Shown here: positions 41,262 through 50,130 of the stretch, piece after piece | Layout of the letters: the number at the start of each line of letters is the position of its first letter | Numbering within the stretch: the first letter of the stretch is position 1 | Source of the DNA: Bradyrhizobium diazoefficiens | GTDB lineage: Bacteria; Pseudomonadota; Alphaproteobacteria; Rhizobiales; Xanthobacteraceae | Assembly: GCF_016616235.1 (NCBI RefSeq) | Contig: NZ_CP067100.1 | Location: 1,175,001 to 1,239,000, forward strand | Direction: 5' to 3' | Length of the DNA stretch: 64,000 bases | Position numbers and translations under genes: made by a program | Notes under the pieces: model-generated | What the model was told of the DNA's origin: nothing | Seen by the model: only the letters and a program-made list of their open reading frames with translations | Databases searched by the model: none

Positions 41262-42131
41262 ATGATCTATGACGCGTTGATCGGTCCGTTCACCGAATTC
41301 GAGTTCATGCGGCGCGCGCTCGCCGCCGTCATCGCGCTGGCGCTGGCCGGCGCGCCGATTGGCGTGTTCCTGATGCTGCGGCGGATGAGCCTCGTCGGCG
41401 ACGCCATGGCGCACGCGATCCTGCCCGGCGCCGCGGTGGGATTCCTGCTCTCGGGTCTCAACCTGTTCGCGATGACCGCCGGCGGCCTGATCGCCGGCTT
41501 TGCCGTTGCGATTCTTGCCGGCGTGGTCGCGCGCTCGACCGGGCTGAAGGAGGACGCCTCGCTCGCGACCTTCTATCTGGCCTCGCTGGCGCTCGGCGTC
41601 ACCATCGTCTCGATCAAGGGTACCAATGTCGACCTGCTCCACGTGCTGTTCGGCAACATCCTCGCGATGGACGACCAGACCTTGCTGGTGGTCGCCTTCA
41701 ATGCCACCGTAACGCTGCTGGTGCTCGCGGTGATCTATCGGCCGCTGGTGATCGAGAGCGTCGATCCCTTGTTTTTGCGGACCGTGAGCCGAGCGGGAGG
41801 ACCTGCGCATCTTGCCTTCCTCGCGCTGGTCGTGATCAACCTCGTCAATGGCTTTCAGGCGCTCGGAACGCTGCTCGCGGTGGGATTGATGATCCTCCCG
41901 GCCGGCATCGCGCGGTTCTGGTCGCGCGATCTGACGGTGATGATCTGCATCGCGGTCGTTGCCGCCGCCGTCTCGGGTTATGCCGGGCTGGTGCTGTCGT
42001 TCCAGACCCGCGTGCCGTCGGGCCCTGCGATCATCCTGGTCGCGACGGTGCTCTACATCGTCTCGGTGCTGTTCGGCCGTGTCGGCGGCGTCGTCAGGCA
42101 GCTGTTTCCCGGCCGGCATCTGGAAGCGTGA
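41262..42131 (+). CDS. Zinc ABC transporter, permease (ZnuB/AztB-like)
   Basis: The 289-residue membrane protein has eight or nine predicted helices. It shows the ABC-3 family features: MSLVGDAMAHAILPGAAVGF near residue 45, the coupling region with EDASLATFYLASLALGVTIV, and GFQALGTLLAVGLMILPAGIARF. The family moves zinc or manganese; the Zur box and GTPase context support zinc. Its end overlaps the binding-protein gene by 4 bp (ATGA-type). Confidence 0.92.
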   Translation: MIYDALIGPFTEFEFMRRALAAVIALALAGAPIGVFLMLRRMSLVGDAMAHAILPGAAVGFLLSGLNLFAMTAGGLIAGFAVAILAGVVARSTGLKEDASLATFYLASLALGVTIVSIKGTNVDLLHVLFGNILAMDDQTLLVVAFNATVTLLVLAVIYRPLVIESVDPLFLRTVSRAGGPAHLAFLALVVINLVNGFQALGTLLAVGLMILPAGIARFWSRDLTVMICIAVVAAAVSGYAGLVLSFQTRVPSGPAIILVATVLYIVSVLFGRVGGVVRQLFPGRHLEA

Positions 42132-42997
42132 CGATGCGCTTCCTTCTGCTCTCCGTCCTTCTGCTGATCGCTTCACCGCTGCATGCCGCCGAGCGGCTCA
42201 ACGTCGTCGCGAGTTTCTCCATCCTCGCCGATTTCGTCCGCAATGTCGGCGGTGACCGCATCGATCTGACCACGCTGGTCGGCGCCGACGGCGACGTCCA
42301 CGTCTACACGCCGGCGCCAGGCGATGCGAAGCGGATCGCGGCGGCGAAGCTCGTCATCGTCAACGGGCTCGGGCTCGAAGGCTGGCTGCCGCGTCTGGTG
42401 CAGTCTGCAGGCAGCAAGGCGCAGGTAGTCACCGTCAGCGACGGCATCGCGCCGCTGAAGCTCGGTTCGGCGGCCGATCCGCACGCCTGGCAGTCGGTCC
42501 CGAACGCAAAGATCTATGTGACTGACATCGCCAATGCGCTGGCCGCAGCGGACCCCGATAACGCCGAGTTCTTCCGCGACCACGCCAAGGCCTATCTGGA
42601 ACAGCTCGAAGCCCTCGACCGCGAGGTCCGCGAGGCCATTGGAAAAATCCCGCCCGAGCGGCGCAGGGTGATCTCGACCCACAACGCTTTCGGCTATTTT
42701 GCTGCCGAATACGGCGTCCAGTTCATCGCGCCCGTGGGCGTCTCCACCGAAACCGAGCCCAGCGCGCGGGACATCGCCGCGATCATCGGCCAGATCCGGG
42801 CCGCGAGGATCCCGGCCGTGTTCCTGGAAAATATCAGCGATGACCGGCTGATCCGGCGGATCGCGGCGGAGACCGGGGCAAGGGTCGGCGGGACCCTGAT
42901 TTCGGACGGTTTGACCGGCGAAAAGGGGCCCGCACCCACTTACATTGACATGGTCAGGCACAATATAAAGGCCCTGACCAGCGCGCTTGACCATTAG
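42128..42997 (+). CDS. Zinc ABC transporter, periplasmic binding protein (cluster A-I, AztC/ZnuA-like)
   Basis: The 289-residue protein begins with a signal peptide (MRFLLLSVLLLIASPLHAAE). Three candidate metal-binding histidines lie in DVHVYTPAPGD, ADPHAWQSV and VISTHNAFGYFAAEYG, and the usual fourth ligand, Asp, in LISDGL near the C-terminus. The His-rich loop of classical ZnuA is absent, which is the AztC pattern; in Paracoccus such loop-less proteins get zinc from a separate chaperone, AztD. No AztD-like secreted protein is seen here. Transport partner of the two preceding genes. Confidence 0.92.
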   Translation: MTMRFLLLSVLLLIASPLHAAERLNVVASFSILADFVRNVGGDRIDLTTLVGADGDVHVYTPAPGDAKRIAAAKLVIVNGLGLEGWLPRLVQSAGSKAQVVTVSDGIAPLKLGSAADPHAWQSVPNAKIYVTDIANALAAADPDNAEFFRDHAKAYLEQLEALDREVREAIGKIPPERRRVISTHNAFGYFAAEYGVQFIAPVGVSTETEPSARDIAAIIGQIRAARIPAVFLENISDDRLIRRIAAETGARVGGTLISDGLTGEKGPAPTYIDMVRHNIKALTSALDH

Positions 42998-43049
42998 GGC
43001 AGGGGCCACCCCGCCTCGCGTCGCGCGACCAGCCCGACCCGGAGTAGTT

Positions 43050-44105
43050 ATGTCTGAAGCGACCTCCCCAAAAATTCCCGTGACCGTCCTGACCGGCTAC
43101 CTCGGTGCCGGCAAGACCACGCTGCTCAACCGCATCCTGTCGGAAAACCACGGCAAGAAATACGCCGTCATCGTCAACGAATTCGGCGAGATCGGCATCG
43201 ACAACGACCTCATCATCGGCGCCGATGAGGAAGTGTTCGAGATGAACAACGGCTGCATCTGTTGCACCGTACGCGGCGACCTCGTCCGCATCATGGACGG
43301 ATTGATGAAGCGCAAGGGCAAGTTCGACGCCATCATCGTCGAGACCACCGGCCTTGCCGATCCGGCGCCGGTGGCGCAGACCTTCTTCGTCGACGAGGAC
43401 GTGCAGAAGAATGCGCGGCTCGACGCGGTGGTGACGGTTGCCGACGCCAAATGGCTGTCCGACCGGCTCAAGGATGCGCCCGAAGCCAAGAACCAGATCG
43501 CCTTTGCCGATGTCATCGTGCTGAACAAGACCGATCTCGTCACCAAGGGAGAGCTTGCCGAGGTCGAGGCGCGCATCCGCGGCATCAATCCCTATGCTAA
43601 GCTGCATCGCACCGAGCGCTGCTCGGTGGCGCTGGCCGACGTGCTCGACCGCGGCGCGTTCGACCTCGATCGCATCCTCGACATCGAGCCGGACTTCCTC
43701 GAAGCCGGCGATGATCATGACCACGATCATCACCACGATCACGACCATCATCACCACCATGATCACGGCCAAGGTCATGGTCATGGCCTGAAGCACTATC
43801 ACGACGAGGACATGCAGTCGCTCTCGCTCAAGACCGACAAGCCGCTCGATCCCAACGTGTTCATGCCCTGGCTGCAGAACCTGGTGCAGGTCGAGGGCGG
43901 CAAGATCCTGCGCTCCAAGGGCATTCTCGCCTTCCACGATGACGACGACCGCTATGTGTTCCAGGGCGTCCACATGATGCTGGAGGGCAACCACCAGCGG
44001 AAGTGGAAGGACGGCGAGCCGCGCGAGAGCCGCCTCGTCTTCATCGGCCGCGAATTGCCGGAAAAGGCCATTCGCGAGGGTTTTGAGAGCTGCATCGTCT
44101 CGTGA
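43050..44105 (+). CDS. COG0523/CobW-type GTPase, probable zinc metallochaperone (ZNG1-like)
   Basis: The 351-residue protein has the P-loop GYLGAGKTT at 16-24, the metal-binding CxCC motif as G-C-I-C-C (C69, C71, C72), the switch ETTGLADPAP and the guanine motif VLNKTD. A His-rich loop (about 212-245, with runs such as DHDHHHDHDHHHHHDHGQGH) sits before the CobW C-terminal domain, which ends near GFESCIVS. Zur-controlled members of this family deliver zinc to client enzymes when zinc is scarce. The last codon overlaps the WD40 gene start (TGATG). Confidence 0.93.
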   Translation: MSEATSPKIPVTVLTGYLGAGKTTLLNRILSENHGKKYAVIVNEFGEIGIDNDLIIGADEEVFEMNNGCICCTVRGDLVRIMDGLMKRKGKFDAIIVETTGLADPAPVAQTFFVDEDVQKNARLDAVVTVADAKWLSDRLKDAPEAKNQIAFADVIVLNKTDLVTKGELAEVEARIRGINPYAKLHRTERCSVALADVLDRGAFDLDRILDIEPDFLEAGDDHDHDHHHDHDHHHHHDHGQGHGHGLKHYHDEDMQSLSLKTDKPLDPNVFMPWLQNLVQVEGGKILRSKGILAFHDDDDRYVFQGVHMMLEGNHQRKWKDGEPRESRLVFIGRELPEKAIREGFESCIVS

Positions 44106-45124
44106 TGAAAGAGTTTACGCCGGCGCCAGAGTCCGCCTCGATCGTCTCCGTCACCGACCGCGTCAAGCCTGTTACGCTCAGCATGGGCGTGACCTCGGTG
44201 CATTTCCTGGCCGACCGCGCCGCATTCGTCGGCGGCGAGGAGAATGTCGCGTTCGTCGATAGCCAAGGCGAAATCACCACCGTCGCCGTGCACAGCGGCG
44301 GCATTCTCTCCACCGCCTCCGACGGCAAGCGCCTCGTCATGGGTGGCGACGACGGCAAGGTCGTGTCGCTCGATGCCAAGGGCGAGGTGACGCTGCTTGC
44401 GACCGACCCGAAGCGGCGCTGGATCGACGCGGTGGCGTTGCACGCCGACGGAGCCTTCGCCTGGTCGGCTGGTAAGACCGCGACGGTCAAGAGCGGCAAG
44501 GCCGAGGAGAAATCGCTCGATGTGCCCTCAACCGTCGGCGGCCTCGCCTTCGCGCCGAAGGGCCTGCGGCTTGCGATCGCCCATTACAATGGCGCGACGC
44601 TGTGGTTTCCGAATATGGAAGGCTCGGCCGAATTCCTGCCCTGGGCCGGCTCGCATCTCGGCGTCACCTTCAGCCCTGACAACAAATTCCTGGTCACCTC
44701 GATGCACGAGGCAGCCCTGCACGGCTGGCGGCTCGCCGACAACAAGCATATGCGCATGACCGGCTATCCCGGCCGGGTCCGCTCGATGTCCTGGAGCGCG
44801 GGCGGCAAGGGGCTGGCGACCTCGGGCGCCGACACCGTCATCGTCTGGCCATTCGGCAGCAAGGACGGCCCAATGGGCAAGGAGCCCGCGATGCTCGCGC
44901 CGCTGCAGGCGCGGGTGTCTGTCGTCGCATGCCATCCCAAGAACGACATTCTCGCCGCCGGCTACAGCGACGGCACCGTGCTGATGGTGCGACTGGAGGA
45001 CGGCGCCGAGATCCTGGTGCGCCGCAACGGCACCCCGCCCGTCTCCGCGCTCGCCTGGAACGCCAAGGGCACGCTGCTGGCCTTCGCTGATGAAAATGGG
45101 GATGGCGGCCTGCTGGAGCTTTAA
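44105..45124 (+). CDS. WD40-like beta-propeller protein of the zinc operon
   Basis: The 339-residue protein is built of weak WD40 repeats of about 40 residues, for example VTSVHFLADRAAFVGGEENV, LGVTFSPDNKFLVTSMHEAA and VRSMSWSAGGKGLATSGADT, enough for a seven-bladed propeller. It has no signal peptide and few His or Cys residues (some in AVHSGG, HADGAF, SHLG, MHEAALHG). It overlaps the GTPase gene by one base, so the two products are probably made in fixed ratio and may interact. The only propeller known in related zinc operons, AztD, is periplasmic; this one appears cytosolic. Confidence 0.85.
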   Translation: MKEFTPAPESASIVSVTDRVKPVTLSMGVTSVHFLADRAAFVGGEENVAFVDSQGEITTVAVHSGGILSTASDGKRLVMGGDDGKVVSLDAKGEVTLLATDPKRRWIDAVALHADGAFAWSAGKTATVKSGKAEEKSLDVPSTVGGLAFAPKGLRLAIAHYNGATLWFPNMEGSAEFLPWAGSHLGVTFSPDNKFLVTSMHEAALHGWRLADNKHMRMTGYPGRVRSMSWSAGGKGLATSGADTVIVWPFGSKDGPMGKEPAMLAPLQARVSVVACHPKNDILAAGYSDGTVLMVRLEDGAEILVRRNGTPPVSALAWNAKGTLLAFADENGDGGLLEL

Positions 45125-45154
45125 TCTGTCATCGTTCCGACCGTATAGGGGGCC

Positions 45155-45871
45155 ATGCGGTTTCTGACCACATTCCAGCTTGCCGACTTCGCGGACACGC
45201 TGATCAGCCTGCTCACGGCTTTCGTGCTGGGCACGCTGATCGGCGCCGAGCGGCAGTACCGGCAGCGCACCGCCGGCCTGCGCACCAACGTGCTGGTCGC
45301 GGTCGGCGCCGCTGCCTTTGTCGATCTCGCCATGCACCTGACCGGCGCTGACGGAGCGGTGCGGGTGATCTCCTACGTCGTCTCCGGCATCGGCTTCTTA
45401 GGGGCCGGCGTCATCATGAAGCAGGGTATGGACGTGCGCGGACTCAACACCGCGGCGACGCTGTGGGCCTCGGCCGCGGTCGGCTCCTGCGCAGGCGCCG
45501 ACATGGTCGCGCAGGCCGTTGCCCTGACCGTGTTCGTTATCGCCGGCAACACGCTGCTGCGTCCGCTGGTCAACGCCATCAACCGCGTCCCGCTGAACGA
45601 GAAGGCGTCGGAAGCGACCTACTATTTCAAGCTTGCGGTCGCCCCCGACGCCTTGCCCGACATGCGCGACCGTCTTGTCGACAAGCTCGAGGCCGCGCAA
45701 TATCTGGTGGCCGATGTCGAGGTCGCCGAGATCGGCGAGGACAATCTGGAAATCGTCGCAAAGCTGGTCGCAAGCGCGGTCGACCCGAACGAGCTCAACG
45801 CGGTGGCGACCGATCTCCAGCACCTCCCGGGCGTGCGCCACGCGACCTGGGAAGTCAGCACGACGGAGTGA
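45155..45871 (+). CDS. MgtC/SapB family membrane protein
   Basis: The 238-residue protein has an N-terminal MgtC domain with four or five helices, including the family motif TLIGAERQYRQRTAGLRTNV and the block GIGFLGAGVIMKQGMDVRGL NTAATLWAS split over helices 3 and 4, followed by a cytosolic ACT-like domain of about 80 residues. MgtC proteins inhibit F-type ATPase or affect magnesium homeostasis in low-magnesium conditions. It begins 30 bp after the WD40 gene with a G-rich ribosome site, so it may be part of the zinc operon. Why is unclear. Confidence 0.87.
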   Translation: MRFLTTFQLADFADTLISLLTAFVLGTLIGAERQYRQRTAGLRTNVLVAVGAAAFVDLAMHLTGADGAVRVISYVVSGIGFLGAGVIMKQGMDVRGLNTAATLWASAAVGSCAGADMVAQAVALTVFVIAGNTLLRPLVNAINRVPLNEKASEATYYFKLAVAPDALPDMRDRLVDKLEAAQYLVADVEVAEIGEDNLEIVAKLVASAVDPNELNAVATDLQHLPGVRHATWEVSTTE

Positions 45872-45918
45872 GCGCGGCGTTTTGGCGCGCAATAGCGGGT
45901 TCCCGCTTTCCCCGATAC

Positions 45919-45943
45919 GGAACCGCAGTCCGGCAATTTCGTT
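45919..45943 (+). promoter_or_regulatory. EcfG-consensus promoter of a small membrane protein gene
   Basis: GGAAC at 45919-45923, 16 bp, CGTT at 45940-45943. All nine consensus bases match; the ATG follows 28 bp later. The predicted transcript start is near 45950. Confidence 0.65.
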
Positions 45944-45971
45944 GGTCCCGCAGACAAAGGCGGTGATCGAC

Positions 45972-46304
45972 ATGCCCGGCCAAGATGACAAGCGCAGACT
46001 GAAGCTCGACCTGACAATCGCCTGTTCGCTGTTCGCTGCAGGCCTCGTGATATCGGTGATGTCGCTCGCCCAAATTCGCGCCGAGAGCCGGACGCAGCTG
46101 GCGCAGGCGACGCAGCCGCTGCAAGGCACGCCGTCCGACGAACAGAGCAAAACACCCGCGGAAGCCAAACCCGGAGGCGATCGGCCAACGACGCCGGCCC
46201 CGGAGCCCGCGCGCCCCGATCCGCAGACCCAGGGCGCGGCGACCAAGCCGGCATTGCCGCCGGCTCCGGCCGAGAAGATCGCGCCGCCAATCAAGGACAA
46301 GTAG
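45972..46304 (+). CDS. Hypothetical membrane-anchored Pro/Ala-rich protein, predicted stress-regulon member
   Basis: The 110-residue product has a short basic N-terminus (MPGQDDKRRLKLD), one membrane helix (about 14-36, LTIACSLFAAGLVISVMSLA) and a low-complexity tail rich in Pro, Thr, Ala and Lys (for example TPAPEPARPDPQTQ). The tail probably lies in the periplasm by the positive-inside rule. No domain is recognised. The gene's chief point of interest is a perfect EcfG promoter 28 bp upstream of the ATG. The frame is open to 45633 only as a shadow of mgtC. Confidence 0.65.
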   Translation: MPGQDDKRRLKLDLTIACSLFAAGLVISVMSLAQIRAESRTQLAQATQPLQGTPSDEQSKTPAEAKPGGDRPTTPAPEPARPDPQTQGAATKPALPPAPAEKIAPPIKDK

Positions 46305-46383
46305 CCGCGACGGCCGGCCTATTCTGACGCGACAACTGATGCCGACTTAATGATCTCGCCTCGGCGCGCGCCCCGGTCCGCCG

Positions 46384-47991
46384 CTAACGCACCGGGTCGT
46401 TCGGCAAGAGCGCCGCAAACGCCTGATCGAGCGCGGTATCGGCCTTCGCGAGCTTGTCGCGCTGGGCGGCAAGCCAGAGCTTGTCGGCATCTAGGCGCTG
46501 CTGAGCCAGCTTGAGCATGCGTGCAGTCTCCTCCGGCTGCGGACCGCCGACCCCCTTGGTGTGCGCCACGATCCATTCCGGTGACATCACCTCCCTGAAT
46601 TCGGCCTCGCTCATCGGGAAGGGCCTCGCCGGCATGTTGAATTTGGCAAGCGTCTTGGCGAAGAGGTCAGTCACTTCGCTGAACGGTATGGTCTTGGGCG
46701 TGAGATCCAGCGGCCGCGCATAGCTGACCATCTGTGAAGCGAAGCCATGCCCGACGCGGAACGGGATCTGGTGCGCCTGCAACAGTAGCTCGGCGAGGTT
46801 CATTGTCGAGGTCCAGTCGCTCTCCAGCTCTTCCTTGGCACGGGCCTTGTTGACCACGATCGCATCGAACACCCGGTCGGTCGCGGTGACCATCTTGATG
46901 GCACGCGGGAACAGGCCGATATCCTCGGACTGGGCCTTGGAATCGACCATGCCCGACGTGACGTTGTGAGCGCGGATCGATACCGCCCCCGACAGCCCCA
47001 CCACATCTGAAGCTGCAATCCTCGCCTGCATGATCAGACCCGGATTGCGCTTCTGTGGCATCGAGCTGCTGGTGTAGGTCGAGCCCTCCTGCAGCAAAAG
47101 CCACGGTCTCACCTCGGCGTATTGCGTATGCAGGTCCTGCATCATCACGCCGATGCGGATGGCGGCCGAATTGGCGATCGCGGTGGCCTCGAGCTGGTTG
47201 TCGAATGGGATCACCTGGTTGGCGTCCATCGAATTCTCGACGATGCCGTCAAAGCCGAGCAGTTGGGCGAGACGCGTGCGGTTCAGCGGCCAGATCGAGT
47301 CGGACATGACGCCAACGCCCATCGGGCTGAGGTTGAGTCGGCGATAGGCCTCGCTGATGCGCTGCTGGTCGCGTTCGAACGATTCCTCATAGGCCAGCAG
47401 GTAGTGACCATAGGTGATTGGTACCGCCTGCACGCCGTTGGTGTAGCCTGGCATCAATGCATCGAGATTGTCGGCCGCCTTGGCGAGCAGTTTGCCGCGC
47501 AAGCCGAGCAACGCTTCGGCAAAATCCAGCGTCTGGTTGCGTAATTTGGCAGCGCGATAGGTCGCGTACATGTCCTGACGGCTGCGCCCGGCGTGGATGA
47601 CGGAGGCCTCCTCGCCGACCTTGTCGGTCATGATCTTCTCGATCTGAAGGACGTCGCTCGGGCGCTTGCCGTCGGGCTCACGCGCCTGGCGGATCGTGTA
47701 GTCCACGCCCCCGGCGATCAACTGGCCGGTATTTTTCGGGAAGATGCCTTCCTCCACCAGCGTCACGGTGGAGGCCTTGTTGATCTTGTTGAGCCAGTAG
47801 AACTGGTCCTCTGCTGCGTCCGAATTGCTGGTCGATGGCTGCGCGGCGCTCGGGGCGTTGGCGCCGATCTTGGCGGCGTTTTCGTTGCATTCCTGCGTGG
47901 TCTTGCAGGGCAACTGACCGGTGTCCGCGGCCAAGGCGTGGGACGCGATCAGGAGGCTGACGCCTCCCGCGATGCAGGCGATATGATTCAT
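46384..47991 (-). CDS. Secreted argininosuccinate lyase-like protein of the fumarase/aspartase superfamily
   Basis: The 535-residue protein starts with a signal peptide (MNHIACIAGGVSLLIASHAL, cleavage near ALAADT), unusual for this cytosolic enzyme family. The body has the lyase signatures VIHAGRSRQDMYATYR (compare HTGRSRNDQ in argininosuccinate lyase) and EGSTYTSSSMPQKRNPGL (superfamily GSSxMPxKxNP, catalytic Ser loop). At the third conserved site, GYTHLQ of argininosuccinate lyase reads GYTNGVQ here, replacing the catalytic-region His with Asn. Cysteines in LPCKTTQEC may pair. It probably acts in the periplasm on a different amino-succinate or is not a lyase. Polyamine genes lie upstream in the same direction. 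Confidence 0.85.
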   Translation of the reverse strand: MNHIACIAGGVSLLIASHALAADTGQLPCKTTQECNENAAKIGANAPSAAQPSTSNSDAAEDQFYWLNKINKASTVTLVEEGIFPKNTGQLIAGGVDYTIRQAREPDGKRPSDVLQIEKIMTDKVGEEASVIHAGRSRQDMYATYRAAKLRNQTLDFAEALLGLRGKLLAKAADNLDALMPGYTNGVQAVPITYGHYLLAYEESFERDQQRISEAYRRLNLSPMGVGVMSDSIWPLNRTRLAQLLGFDGIVENSMDANQVIPFDNQLEATAIANSAAIRIGVMMQDLHTQYAEVRPWLLLQEGSTYTSSSMPQKRNPGLIMQARIAASDVVGLSGAVSIRAHNVTSGMVDSKAQSEDIGLFPRAIKMVTATDRVFDAIVVNKARAKEELESDWTSTMNLAELLLQAHQIPFRVGHGFASQMVSYARPLDLTPKTIPFSEVTDLFAKTLAKFNMPARPFPMSEAEFREVMSPEWIVAHTKGVGGPQPEETARMLKLAQQRLDADKLWLAAQRDKLAKADTALDQAFAALLPNDPVR

Positions 47992-48091
47992 GTGGACCTT
48001 CCGGTTGCCGTGCGACCGGGCGGCTGGTTAGCATCCGGGCGGCCGGAAGGCTATTAGCCTCCCGTTCGTTGCGGCTCGGACAGGTGCGCCC

Positions 48092-49534
48092 TCAGCGCAC
48101 CAGAATGTTCTTGAACTGCCAGGGATCGCTGGTGTCGATGTCCTCCGGGAACAGTCCGGGACGATCCGTCAGCGGCGTCCAGTCGGTATAAAAGCCCTTC
48201 ACCGGGCCGAGATAGGGCAGCTGGATTTCCAGCAGGCGATCGAAATCCATTTCGTCGGCTTCGACGATGCCTTCGTTCGGGTTTTCCAGCGCCCACACCA
48301 TGCCGCCGAGCACGGCGGAGGTCACCTGCAGGCCGGTGGCGTTCTGATAGGGCGCAAGCTTGCGGGTCTCTTCGATCGAGAGCTGCGAGCCGTACCAATA
48401 GGCGTTGTTGTCGTGGCCGAACAGCAGCACGCCGAGCTCGTCGATGCCGTCGACGATCTCGTTCTCGTCGAGGATGTGGTGCTTCTCCTGCATCTTCCCG
48501 GCGCGGCCGAACATTTCATGCAGCGACAGCACGGCATCGTCGGCCGGATGATAGGCGTAGTGGCAGGTCGGCCGGTAAACCGCCTTGCCCGATGCGTCGC
48601 GCACCGTGAAGTAGTCGGAGATCGAGATCGACTCGTTGTGGGTGACGAGGAAGCCATATTGCGCGCCGCGGGTCGGGCACCAGGTGCGCACGCGCGTGTT
48701 GGCGCCGGGCTGCATCAGATAGATGGCAGCGCCGCACCCGGCTTCGTGGGTCCGCGCATTCTCCGGCATCCATTTTTCATGGGTGCCCCAGCCGAGCTCC
48801 GACGGCTGAACGCCCTCGGACAGGAAACCTTCCACCGACCAGGTGTTGACGAAGACATCAGGCTCCTTCGGCGTCTTGGAGCGCTGGGTGTCGCGTTCGG
48901 CGATGTGGATGCCCTTGATGCCGGCCTGCCGCATAAGGTCCGCCCATTCGGCCTTGGTCTTCGGCCGGGGTGCATTGAGCTTGAGGTCGGCGGCAACATT
49001 GAGCAGCGCCTGCTTGACGAAGAAGGAGACCATGCCGGGGTTGGCGCCGCAGCAGGAGACGGCCGTGGTCGAGCCCGGAGGGCGCGCCCGCTTGGCGGCC
49101 AGCGTCACCTCGCGTAGCGCGTAGTTGGAGCGCGCTTCCGGACCCTTGGATTTGTCGAAGTAGAAGCCGAGCCAGGGCTCGTTGACGGTGTCGATGTAGA
49201 GCGCGCCGAGCTCGTTGCAGAGCTCCATGATGTCGGTCGAGCCGGTGTCGACCGAGAGATTGACGCAAAAGCCCTGGCCACCGCCTTCGGTCAGCAGCGG
49301 CGTCAGCAGCTCGCGATAATTATCCCTGGTCACGCCCTTCTGGATGAAGCGCACATTGTGCTTCTCGCAATGGGCCTTGCGACCCTCGTCCTTGGGATCG
49401 ATCACGGTGATGCGCGACTTGTCGTAATCGAGATGCCGCTCGATCATCGGCAAGGTGCCTTTGCCGATGGAGCCGAAGCCGACCATGACGATGGGACCGG
49501 TGATCTTCGCGTAGATCTGCGAGGGAGGGCTCAT
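48092..49534 (-). CDS. hss: Homospermidine synthase
   Basis: This 480-residue NAD-dependent enzyme makes sym-homospermidine from two putrescines, or from putrescine and spermidine. The Rossmann motif is PIVMVGFGSIGKGTLPMIER near the N-terminus. Long stretches such as VNTWSVEGFLSEGVQPSELG, THEKWMPENARTHEAGCG and RPTCHYAYHPADDAVLSLHE are typical of bacterial Hss. It lies two genes downstream of ornithine decarboxylase, which supplies putrescine. Homospermidine is a main polyamine of rhizobia. Confidence 0.96.
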   Translation of the reverse strand: MSPPSQIYAKITGPIVMVGFGSIGKGTLPMIERHLDYDKSRITVIDPKDEGRKAHCEKHNVRFIQKGVTRDNYRELLTPLLTEGGGQGFCVNLSVDTGSTDIMELCNELGALYIDTVNEPWLGFYFDKSKGPEARSNYALREVTLAAKRARPPGSTTAVSCCGANPGMVSFFVKQALLNVAADLKLNAPRPKTKAEWADLMRQAGIKGIHIAERDTQRSKTPKEPDVFVNTWSVEGFLSEGVQPSELGWGTHEKWMPENARTHEAGCGAAIYLMQPGANTRVRTWCPTRGAQYGFLVTHNESISISDYFTVRDASGKAVYRPTCHYAYHPADDAVLSLHEMFGRAGKMQEKHHILDENEIVDGIDELGVLLFGHDNNAYWYGSQLSIEETRKLAPYQNATGLQVTSAVLGGMVWALENPNEGIVEADEMDFDRLLEIQLPYLGPVKGFYTDWTPLTDRPGLFPEDIDTSDPWQFKNILVR

Positions 49535-49594
49535 GGGATAGATTCTCCGGAAAGTGCTGGCAGTGAAGGGGTGGATCAGGCGCTGCGGCGCTTT

Positions 49595-49984
49595 TCAGAT
49601 GCTGCGGCGCTTGGCGGTGACTTCGATCTCGACCTTCATCTCGGGCTTCGCGAGGGCGGTGACGACCAGCAACGTCGCCGCCGGCCTGATGTCGCCGAGG
49701 ACCTCGCCGCAGACGACGAAGTGGGCATCGATGTAGCTCGCGTCAGTGACGTAATAGGTCGCACGGACGATATCGGCCATCTCGAATCCGCCCTCCTTCA
49801 GGGCGGCTTCGATGGTCTTGAAGCAGTTGCGTGACTGGCTCGTGACATCGGCCGGCATTGTCATAGTCGTGTAGTCATAGCCGGTGGTTCCCGCGACGAA
49901 GGCGAAATCGCCGTCGATCACGGCGCGGCTGTAGCCGGCGGTCTTCTCGAAAGGGGAGCCGGTGGAGATCAGGCGACGGGACAT
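49595..49984 (-). CDS. RidA (YjgF/YER057c/UK114) family protein
   Basis: A 129-residue protein of the enamine/imine deaminase family. The key Arg is present in the block CGEVLGDIRPAATLLVVTAL, and the family's C-terminal E of KVEIEVTAKR is conserved. RidA proteins hydrolyse reactive enamines made by PLP enzymes. It lies between hss and the PLP-dependent ornithine decarboxylase, which makes a protective role in polyamine synthesis plausible. The start MSRRLISTGSPFEKTAGYSR is standard for the subfamily. Confidence 0.9.
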   Translation of the reverse strand: MSRRLISTGSPFEKTAGYSRAVIDGDFAFVAGTTGYDYTTMTMPADVTSQSRNCFKTIEAALKEGGFEMADIVRATYYVTDASYIDAHFVVCGEVLGDIRPAATLLVVTALAKPEMKVEIEVTAKRRSI

Positions 49985-50130
49985 GCGTTTGGGCTCGACT
50001 GAAAGGGGAATGTCGTGGGGTTAAAAGGCGTTTCCGGAGCCCGCGCAACCCCAAAGGAAGTGAGCTTGGCGCAGGCGCGGCTGGACGTTGCCGCTCACGC
50101 GGCTTGGGTCGTCGCCATCATGGCAATCCC

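Noticed and set aside
40224..42176. 650-codon minus-strand open frame
   Set aside because: Antisense to three zinc-transport genes and composed of charged low-complexity sequence.
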